Part shown: piece after piece, positions 53,104-58,696 of the stretch
Position numbering within the stretch: the stretch's first letter is position 1
Layout of the letters: each line of letters begins with the position of its first letter
Assembly: GCF_019331775.1 (NCBI RefSeq)
Contig: NZ_JAHBBD010000019.1
Location: 1 to 58,696 of the forward strand
DNA from: Bifidobacterium phasiani
Lineage (GTDB): Bacteria > Actinomycetota > Actinomycetes > Actinomycetales > Bifidobacteriaceae
Reading direction: 5' to 3'
DNA: 58,696 nt
Position numbers and translations under genes: made by a program
The notes under the pieces: model-generated
What the model saw: only the letters and a program-made list of their open reading frames with translations
Told to the model about the DNA's origin: nothing
Database searches by the model: none

Positions 53104-53994
53104 CTACGCCTGCTCCGCCTGCGCGGGCCTGCGCTTGCGCCGGGGGACCAGCCGCCGCAGGAAGGAGCTGCGTCCCCGGTTGCGCAGATAGACGAAGCCG
53201 ATGACCGAGAACACCAGCGCCCCGACGAAGTTGACGAGCAGGTCGTTCATCGTGTCGATCAGCCCGATGTCCAGATAGCCGTCCACGCCCAGGTCGGCGC
53301 CGTTCACCGACGTGGTGGTGATGCCGTTGATGGACACGGTGATGTTGCTGTTCGTCGGGTCGAGCAGCACCGAATGGATCGAGTGGACGACGGCGTCCTT
53401 CTGCATGTCCAGCCCGAACAGGCGGTCCATGCCGAATTCGAAGAACTCCCACAGCACGCCGATGGTCATCGAGAACGTGAAGGAGCTGAACGCCAGGAAC
53501 AGCGGCGACAGCTGGAACTTGACCGTCTCGCTGCGGTTGAGCAGGTCGGCCATCGACAACCCGATCGCGGCGGCGAGGAACCCGTTGAGCGTGTGCAGCA
53601 CCGTGTCCCAGAACGGGAAGAGCACGTAGAACTCGCTGATTTCGCCCAGCGCTTCGGCGGCGAAGATGAACAGCAGCACGATGATCTCCAGCGTCGACGG
53701 CAGCTCGACCTGGAACGTGACCTGGATGAAGGCGGGCATCGCGAACAGCACCAGCGTCAGCAGGCACAGGAAGACGTTCTCGTAGTTGCCGTTGAAGCAC
53801 TGCAGCACCATCATGACGAGCACCAGCACCCGCAGCAGCATGTACACGACGAATGTGCTGCGGTGCTCGCGGATCTCCACGCGCATCGCCTCGCCGAGGC
53901 CGCGCAGCCGCTCGCCGAGCCGCGGCCGCCCGCCGGCCGCGCCCCGAGGCCGCTTGGGCGTCTGCGGTGCCGGTTGCGTCGCTTGTGGCTTCAT
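53104..53994 (-). CDS. Multi-pass membrane protein, YjdF/DUF2238-like
   Basis: 296 residues from ATG 53994 (GGGGGAACGCG upstream); an in-frame ATG 15 codons earlier lacks a good site. A basic Pro/Arg/Gly-rich head of about 45 residues leads to seven or so hydrophobic helices. The segment FPFWDTVLHTLNGFLAAAIG and the later GVLWEFFEFGMD resemble the conserved WD..LHxxxG and EF/EW motifs of the YjdF (DUF2238) membrane family. The tail is Arg/Lys-rich. Function unknown. Confidence 0.75.
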   Translation of the reverse strand: MKPQATQPAPQTPKRPRGAAGGRPRLGERLRGLGEAMRVEIREHRSTFVVYMLLRVLVLVMMVLQCFNGNYENVFLCLLTLVLFAMPAFIQVTFQVELPSTLEIIVLLFIFAAEALGEISEFYVLFPFWDTVLHTLNGFLAAAIGLSMADLLNRSETVKFQLSPLFLAFSSFTFSMTIGVLWEFFEFGMDRLFGLDMQKDAVVHSIHSVLLDPTNSNITVSINGITTTSVNGADLGVDGYLDIGLIDTMNDLLVNFVGALVFSVIGFVYLRNRGRSSFLRRLVPRRKRRPAQAEQA

Positions 53995-54115
53995 CGCGTT
54001 CCCCCTAGCCCGTCGGTCGGTGATTCGCGAAAGCGACACTATCGCATGCCGTTGTCCTGCGCCGCGCCGTTTCGGCCGATGGCGGAAACGGCGGCGTCCG
54101 TTGGACGGACGGGCA

Positions 54116-55738
54116 TCAGCTGTCGACCAGGCCGGCCCCGACCGCCGCGTCGAGCCACTGCTCGTCGACCACGGGCACGCCGAACTCCCGCGCCTGCCGC
54201 GTGATCGGCGAATCGCCGTCCGGCTCCGGGGCGACGACCAGCCGGACCTGCTCGGTCACGGTCGGCCAGGCGACCAGCCCGAGCCCCTCGAGCCGGTAGA
54301 TCCATTCGTCGACCGGCCGGCGCAGCGGACCGGCGACCACGACCCGATCGCCGCGCCTGAGACGGAACCCCGCCATGTCGTCGGCGTGCGGGTTGCGCTC
54401 CAGACGCTTGCGATCGTGCTTGACCCGTTTGATGGTCCTGCCGAGCGTCACGCCGTTCGGATCGTCGTCATGTTTGCCGTGCTTCTTGTGCTTCTTCCTG
54501 CCCTTGGCGTCCTTCGTCTTGCCGCCGCCTTTGCCTTTCTTCACGCCGTCGCCGGTTCCGCCGGCACCGGTTCCATCGTCGTCGGTTTCGCTGCCGGAGT
54601 CGGCGACACCGGCGTCGTCGGGACGGGCGCCGCCGTCGCCGATTCCCGCCGGAATCGCGCCGTCCGGTCCCATGTCCAGCCGTCGGCCGTCGAACGCGGC
54701 GACGGCGCCGTCGCCCCTGCGCGCGTGCCGGGCGCCGGACTCCGCATGCCCCCGGTCGGTGAGCGCGTACTCGACCATCGCCGGATCGATGGACAGCAGG
54801 TCGCCGACCTGGCGCAGCTCGCGCTCCTCCTCGGCGCTGAGCGCGCCGTCGATCCACGCCTCCTCGGCGATGTCGGCGAAGTAGTTCTCTTGGATGGCGC
54901 GGCGGTCCTCATCGGACAGGCGCAGCGCCTCGGCCATGTCGGACAGCGCCGTCTTCTCGTGGTCGGTGAGCCGCGCGTCCACCAGGCACATGTCCAGCAG
55001 CCCGACGTACTCCGAGGCCGCGTCCCGCATCGTGCCGTCGGCGTCGCCGACCTCCTGCGCGGCGGGGTTGCGCGACTGCAGCCGGTCGAGGAACGCCGAC
55101 GCGGGGCGCTTCGCGGCGGCATGCGTCTGCCGCGGCATCCATGCGTGCCGCCTCTCGTCGATCCGCGGCCACTCATGGTCGGCGGCGCTCTGCAACGCCG
55201 GGCGCCAGCCCTCCCAGTCGGGCAGTCCGGCGAGGAAGCCGCTGAGCAGCAGCGCGGTCGCGTGCGCGTCGCCCAGCGCGCTGTGGGCGTCGGGATTGCG
55301 GATGCCGAGCTCGTGGCAGCAGTCGTCGAGGCTGCGCAGCCCCAGATACCGGCTGCTCAGCCGCAGCGTGCAGATCGACGTCGACCGGTCGACCGGCGTC
55401 ACGTAGCCGAGACGGCCGTACTCGGCGTTGAGGAACCGCGAGTCGAACACCGCGTTGTGCGCGACGAACACGTAGCCGTCCAGCCGGTCGCGCAGCTCGG
55501 CGGCGATGCCGGCGAAGTCCGGCGCGTCGATCAGGTCGGCGGCGTGGATGTGGTGCAGCGACTGCGCGCCCAGGTCGCCCTGGACGCGGATCAGCGTCTC
55601 CGCCTCGTCCTCGAGCGTGCCGTCCGGCGCCACGTGCACGATGCCGACCTCGATGGCGCGGTCGCCCCGCGCCGGGTTGATGCCCGTGGTCTCGAAATCG
55701 ACGACGGCGAAGCCTTTCGGTGCGCGCCCAACGCCCAT
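54116..55738 (-). CDS. DEDDh 3'-5' exonuclease with TerB-like and BRCT regions
   Basis: 540 residues. The DnaQ-type exonuclease (about 8-170) shows Exo I FAVVDFETTGIN (Asp14, Glu16), Exo II AHNAVFDSRFL and Exo III HSALGDAHATALLL (DEDDh His and Asp). The middle (about 235-330) is helical and acidic (DARLTDHEKTALSDMAEAL and similar), like a TerB/tellurite-resistance fold. A Lys/Gly/Asp low-complexity linker (about 385-425) leads to a C-terminal BRCT-like domain (RGDRVVVAGPL..., FGVPVVDEQWLD). Probably trims DNA 3' ends in repair. GGAG precedes the ATG. Confidence 0.88.
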   Translation of the reverse strand: MGVGRAPKGFAVVDFETTGINPARGDRAIEVGIVHVAPDGTLEDEAETLIRVQGDLGAQSLHHIHAADLIDAPDFAGIAAELRDRLDGYVFVAHNAVFDSRFLNAEYGRLGYVTPVDRSTSICTLRLSSRYLGLRSLDDCCHELGIRNPDAHSALGDAHATALLLSGFLAGLPDWEGWRPALQSAADHEWPRIDERRHAWMPRQTHAAAKRPASAFLDRLQSRNPAAQEVGDADGTMRDAASEYVGLLDMCLVDARLTDHEKTALSDMAEALRLSDEDRRAIQENYFADIAEEAWIDGALSAEEERELRQVGDLLSIDPAMVEYALTDRGHAESGARHARRGDGAVAAFDGRRLDMGPDGAIPAGIGDGGARPDDAGVADSGSETDDDGTGAGGTGDGVKKGKGGGKTKDAKGRKKHKKHGKHDDDPNGVTLGRTIKRVKHDRKRLERNPHADDMAGFRLRRGDRVVVAGPLRRPVDEWIYRLEGLGLVAWPTVTEQVRLVVAPEPDGDSPITRQAREFGVPVVDEQWLDAAVGAGLVDS

Positions 55739-56013
55739 GGGTGAACTCCTTCACGTGCGGTACGGGCGATTCGCAGCCCGGGTCTGTCATCAGCTTAGCC
55801 AAAACGACCGCGCCATGCCGAGCGGACACGGCGGCGCGTTCGGGGGGAGTGTCAGGAGGGGCCGATGCCGTCCGGTCGCGGCGCGCGAAGCAGCGGGTGC
55901 GGACGGCTCCCGGCGCCCTGCCGGCCCATCATGCGGGCGTGCGCGCCGGCGGAGCCGCCGCCGCGCTACGATGGCGGGTAGTACGTATCCCAGAAACGAA
56001 GGAGGGATGGTCG

Positions 56014-56778
56014 ATGGCGACTGCCACATCCTGCGGTTCCGTGACCGCGCCGGGGCTGGGCCTGCCGCTCGGCGTGACCGTGCCGGCGGCGAAGGGGACG
56101 CTGCCCAAGCAGATGTTCGTCGGGCGCGCGCCGATCTCGTCGAAGCTCAGGCAGCGGTTCGCGCACGACGTCGAGTCCATCGCGATGATGGCGATCCTGC
56201 GGCCCGCCAACACCGGCCTTGCCGAGGGCCGGGCATGCCGGGAGATCCTGGTGCTGGGCATCCACGTGGCGCCGGGCGTCGCGGTGCCGGTGGAGGTGAT
56301 CGACCACATCGCGGCGCAGCGCGCGTCGGGCATCCTGTTCGTCTGTGTGCGCGACGCGGCGGCGTCGGAATCGGGGGAGGGCGGCGGCGCCGCCTCGGCC
56401 GGGGAGGGCGGCGAGCAGTGCGCGTTCGCGGTCCGCCGCAACGTGCCGGTCCGCGCCGGCCACACGCCGGTGACCAAGGTGTACGCGGGGGAGTGGAAGC
56501 CCGCGTCGCAGGCGCGGATCGCGCTGTCCGGGGCGACGATGGACGAGCTGTGGGACTCGCTGTGCGCGCAGACGATCCTGGGAGAGACGGACGGCGCGGA
56601 CGTCGATGGGCGCATCGCGGCGATGAACCGGGCCAAGGCGCTGACCGCCGAATACGAGAAGCTGCAGGCCGCCCACGCGCGGGCCAGGACGACCGAGCGG
56701 CGCAACGAGGCCTACGCCAAGATGCACGCGATCCGCGCGGAGCTGGACCGGCTGGGCGTCAGCCCCGGACGAGCCTGA
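56014..56778 (+). CDS. Solitary DUF4391 protein
   Basis: 254 residues. The DUF4391 pattern is visible: LPKQMFVGRAPISSKL (about 29-44), FAHDVESIAMMAILRPANT, EILVLGIHVAPG and GILFVCVRD, followed by a Gly/Ala/Glu-rich insertion, and a C-terminal coiled coil (RAKALTAEYEKLQAAHARAR). DUF4391 proteins usually accompany a helicase and a methyltransferase in type III-like restriction loci, but no such partners lie here. AAGGAGGG precedes ATG 56014. The 3' end overlaps yhbY by 20 bases, tail to tail. Confidence 0.8.
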   Translation: MATATSCGSVTAPGLGLPLGVTVPAAKGTLPKQMFVGRAPISSKLRQRFAHDVESIAMMAILRPANTGLAEGRACREILVLGIHVAPGVAVPVEVIDHIAAQRASGILFVCVRDAAASESGEGGGAASAGEGGEQCAFAVRRNVPVRAGHTPVTKVYAGEWKPASQARIALSGATMDELWDSLCAQTILGETDGADVDGRIAAMNRAKALTAEYEKLQAAHARARTTERRNEAYAKMHAIRAELDRLGVSPGRA

Positions 56779-57064
56779 TCCTCTCGATGTCGTCGCGGTG
56801 CGAGGCGCGGTAGAGCACGAAGCGGTTGCCGATCACCTGCACCAGTTCGGCGTGCAGACGGCCGGCCAGCTCCTCGCCCGCCTCCTTGGCGGTGAGGCCG
56901 GAGCCGTCCATGACCTGGCATTTGACCAGCTCGCGCTTCTCGATGGTCTCGTCCGCCTGCCTGACGGCCGCGTCGGTCAGGTCGTTCTTGCCGACCTGGA
57001 TCAGCGGATTGAGATGGTGGGCCATCGCCTTGAGCTGCTTGATCTGCTTCTTCGTCAACGCCAT
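56759..57064 (-). CDS. yhbY: YhbY-type RNA-binding protein (CRM domain)
   Basis: 101 residues, one CRM domain. It begins LTKKQIKQLKAMAHHLNPLIQVGK with the GxxG-type loop later in VIGNRFVLYR. YhbY binds pre-50S ribosomal particles and assists their assembly. ATG 57064 has GAAAGCGAGAGG upstream on the minus strand; the longer in-frame extension is not coding-like. Convergent with DUF4391, overlapping by 20 bases. Confidence 0.9.
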   Translation of the reverse strand: MALTKKQIKQLKAMAHHLNPLIQVGKNDLTDAAVRQADETIEKRELVKCQVMDGSGLTAKEAGEELAGRLHAELVQVIGNRFVLYRASHRDDIERIRLVRG

Positions 57065-57189
57065 GATGCCTCTCGCTTTCCTGAAATCAACCTCTCTACG
57101 GTACGTGAAGGCCGGGAGAATCGCGCCGGCGTCACGTGTCGGCGGCGGGCGGGCGGCCCGGTCGCCGAGTGATGCGATAATCGTCACCG

Positions 57190-57283
57190 TAATGCAGGGG
57201 TACCCGGCCACCGCGCGCGGCCGGGTTGAGATAGGCGCCGCCTGACCCTTTGAACCTGTTGGCTAACACCATCGTAGGGAGAC
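57190..57283 (+). ncRNA. TPP riboswitch (THI element)
   Basis: The conserved core is present in order: CAGGGGTACC (P1/P2), GTTGAGATAGGC (the pyrimidine-binding UGAGA), CTGACCCTTTGAACCTGTT, then AACACCATCGTAGGGA. GATAAT at 57176-57181 places transcription start next to the element. The end lies 4 bases before the tenA ATG, so GTAGGGAG probably doubles as ribosome binding site, implying translational control by thiamine pyrophosphate. Confidence 0.92.
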
Positions 57284-57287
57284 ATCC

Positions 57288-58076
57288 ATGGCTGACATCA
57301 CCGTATCCCCGTCCACCGCATCCCGTCCCGGCGCGTCCGGCGTCGCCGAACCGTTCGACGTCGCGTCGATGACGCCCGACCACGTGCCGCCGTTCGCCCG
57401 CCGCATGCGCGACGCCGCCGACCTGGTCTGGGAGCAGGGCTACCGGCAGCCGTTCCTGCGCGAGCTCGGCGCGGGCACGCTGGCGCGCGAGCGCTTCGCG
57501 TTCTATCTGCTGCAGGACTTCCGCTACCTGACCGACTATGCGAAGGTGCACGCGCTCGCGGTCACGAAAACCGACGACCCCGAGGTCATGGCGTACATGA
57601 TCCAGGTGCAGAGGAACATCCTCGACGTGGAGACCACCGTCCACCGCGCCTACATGGCGGGATACGGCATCACCGAGGAGCAGATGCTGTCCGTGCGGCA
57701 GTCCGCGTTCGCCCGCGCGTACACGTCGAACATCCTGTCGATCGCCTACGCGAGGCCGCTGGTGGACATCATGGTCGCCGTGCTGCCGTGCGCCTGGGTG
57801 TACGCCGACTACGGCCGGCGGCTGGCCAGGGAGTTCGCCGACACGCTGGAGGGCAACCCGTACCGCAGCTGGGTCGACATGTACCGGACCGACGAGTTCT
57901 GGCAGGGCTCGGTGTGGCTGATCGAGCACATCGAGCGGCTGGTCGCGGACCTGAGCGAGGAGCGCCGGCAGGAGCTGATCGACATCTTCGTCACCGGCGT
58001 GGAGAACGAATACATGTTCTGGGCCAGCGCGTACGAGATGCAGTATTCGTGGCGTCCCGAGTGGGATCGCGGCTGA
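57288..58076 (+). CDS. tenA: TenA-family thiamine salvage protein
   Basis: 262 residues, all-helical TenA/THI-4 fold. A 30-residue polar head precedes RRMRDAADLVWEQGYRQPFLRELGAGTLARERFAFYLLQD in shortened form, the family N-terminal region; the conserved QDFRYLTDYAKVHALA follows near residue 77, and PCAWVYADYGRRLA near 165. TenA hydrolyses degraded thiamine to recover its pyrimidine. The TPP riboswitch directly upstream agrees. The catalytic Cys versus Glu subtype was not resolved. Confidence 0.9.
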   Translation: MADITVSPSTASRPGASGVAEPFDVASMTPDHVPPFARRMRDAADLVWEQGYRQPFLRELGAGTLARERFAFYLLQDFRYLTDYAKVHALAVTKTDDPEVMAYMIQVQRNILDVETTVHRAYMAGYGITEEQMLSVRQSAFARAYTSNILSIAYARPLVDIMVAVLPCAWVYADYGRRLAREFADTLEGNPYRSWVDMYRTDEFWQGSVWLIEHIERLVADLSEERRQELIDIFVTGVENEYMFWASAYEMQYSWRPEWDRG

Positions 58077-58161
58077 CGGACGCCGCGATGCGCCGGCGGT
58101 TTCGCTGATTCTCGTTGCCGGGTGGGCTGCCGGGAGCCGGGTGTCGGCTGGACTGTCGGCT

Positions 58162-58330
58162 GTCGGCTGGAATGTCAGCCGCCGGTTCCGGCCTGATTTC
58201 CGTCGTCGGAAGGGTAGCCGGCTGGAATGTCGGCCACCGTTCCCGACCTGATTCCCGTCGTCGGAGGGGCTGCTGGCCGCCGCTTTCCGGCCTGATTCCT
58301 GCCGCCGGCGTCTTCCGGATGCCGGATACC
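58162..58330. repeat. Imperfect tandem repeats of about 55 bases
   Basis: Units start near 58162, 58218 and 58273 and share GGCTGGAATGTC, a CCGGCCTGATT core and a CGTCGTCGGA end. The third is more diverged, and a fourth partial copy (CCGTCCTGACC) follows. Shorter TGTCGGCTGG words repeat just before the first unit. Confidence 0.6.
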
Positions 58331-58484
58331 GGATTTCCGTCCTGACCTTTGCCGCCGGCGTCCGCCGAATGCCGGCGGCTGGGTGCTGAACGTCGCCGTT
58401 GCGCCGAGCGGCCGGGCGTCTGCTCGCCGGTCCGCCATGCGTTGTCCGCCGATGCCTCGCGGCCTGAACCCGGATGCTCTCATA

Positions 58485-58521
58485 GAGGGTCGTCAACGCC
58501 GGAGCGGCGCCGACGACCCTC
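58485..58521. terminator. Hairpin downstream of tenA
   Basis: GAGGGTCGTC (58485-58494) pairs perfectly with GACGACCCTC (58512-58521) around a 17-base GC-rich loop with internal pairing. No T run. It is over 400 bases from tenA, so its role is uncertain. Confidence 0.45.
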
Positions 58522-58569
58522 GCGGAGATGGTTTTCGGTTGGGCGGCGAAGGGGCCGACCTTGGCAGTT

Positions 58570-58696
58570 TGAACTGCGTCCCGTTTGTTGGACGTTGTTT
58601 ATTAGGATACAGGGTCTAGGCTGTGAGGGACATGCTCCGGTATTCCTCCGGGGTGTGTCCCTCCAGTCGTATCTGGCGCCGTTTGGTGTTCCAGTG
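58570..58696 (-). mobile_element. End of an IS3-family insertion sequence (continues beyond the window)
   Basis: TGAACTGCGTCCCG at 58570-58583, followed by TTTGTTGGAC, fits the terminal inverted repeat of IS3-family elements, and a transposase C-terminus ends 46 bases inside it. The other end lies outside the window, so target-site duplication cannot be checked. Confidence 0.7.
58616..58696 (-). CDS. C-terminal 26 residues of an IS3-family transposase (partial)
   Basis: The minus strand reads HWNTKRRQIRLEGHTPEEYR and ends after six more residues. The N-x-K-R-R-Q-x-x-L...P-x-E-Y pattern is the standard C-terminus of the DDE integrase-type OrfB of IS3-family elements. The gene starts beyond the right edge of the window. 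Confidence 0.85.
   Translation of the reverse strand, partial: HWNTKRRQIRLEGHTPEEYRSMSLTA

Larger units (their letters stand above)
58077..58569. other. Intergenic region between tenA and the insertion sequence
   Basis: About 490 bases without a credible gene. Occupied by degenerate 55-base tandem units (58162-58330), further GCCGGCG-rich sequence and a clear hairpin (58485-58521). Confidence 0.6.

Overview
The window is about 59 kb of GC-rich DNA (coding codons end mostly in G or C) that reads as the chromosome of a high-GC Bifidobacterium or close relative. Clues are the hisS-aspS pair with a divergent DUF349-like neighbour, the ATPase/binding protein/permease/permease order of a gluABCD-type transporter, the actinobacterial DUF3516-type helicase, a sortase-anchored LAQTG protein, several Bifidobacterium-like membrane proteins and many leaderless start codons (a TAnnnT box 6 to 8 bases before the ATG or GTG). 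The genus is inferred from gene content, not from a search. No rRNA or tRNA genes were recognised.

Layout. 1-3610: divergent DUF349-like gene, hisS and aspS, closed by a very long hairpin. 3933-6319: zinc-ribbon DUF6273 membrane protein, a 55-residue protein, inverted repeats and a 13/14-base minisatellite. 6590-10172: amino-acid (glutamate-type) ABC importer. 10341-16830: polyphosphate kinase 2, SKI2-like helicase, rarA, a C26 amidotransferase and a small redoxin. 17150-21041: DHA2 exporter, a conserved hypothetical, a small membrane protein and peroxiredoxin Bcp, separated by 1 kb of apparently empty DNA. 21362-27532: acetyltransferase, a LytTR/GHKL two-component pair and a circularly permuted, doubly membrane-anchored GH3 glycosidase, ended by a perfect bidirectional terminator. 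27618-30094: membrane protein genes, part of which switches reading frame repeatedly (frameshifted or phase-variable).

30100-39559 is an accessory island that looks more AT-rich over its first 5 kb. It carries imperfect 33-base tandem repeats, a HEPN/MNT toxin-antitoxin pair, a MazG-like pyrophosphohydrolase divergent from a GIY-YIG nuclease/DUF2075 ATPase fusion, a DUF3800 protein with a hairpin leader, and a NUDIX hydrolase followed by a PLD nuclease/helicase/DUF3427 protein. It abuts the decapitated C-terminal part of a sortase-anchored PAP2-type phosphatase. This is the best candidate region for an uncharacterised antiviral or nucleic-acid-surveillance system.

39907-58076 returns to chromosomal functions: acetyltransferase, DUF1294 protein, carboxylesterase, sbcD-sbcC, NTF2-like and two NmrA-like oxidoreductases, a macrodomain protein, glycerate kinase, a YjdF-like membrane protein, an exonuclease/TerB-like/BRCT fusion, a solitary DUF4391 protein, yhbY, and tenA under a TPP riboswitch. 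Intergenic DNA here is rich in repeats: a 13-base minisatellite, 60-base-spaced palindromic repeats, a perfect 29-base inverted repeat and 55-base tandem units. The window ends inside an IS3-family insertion sequence.
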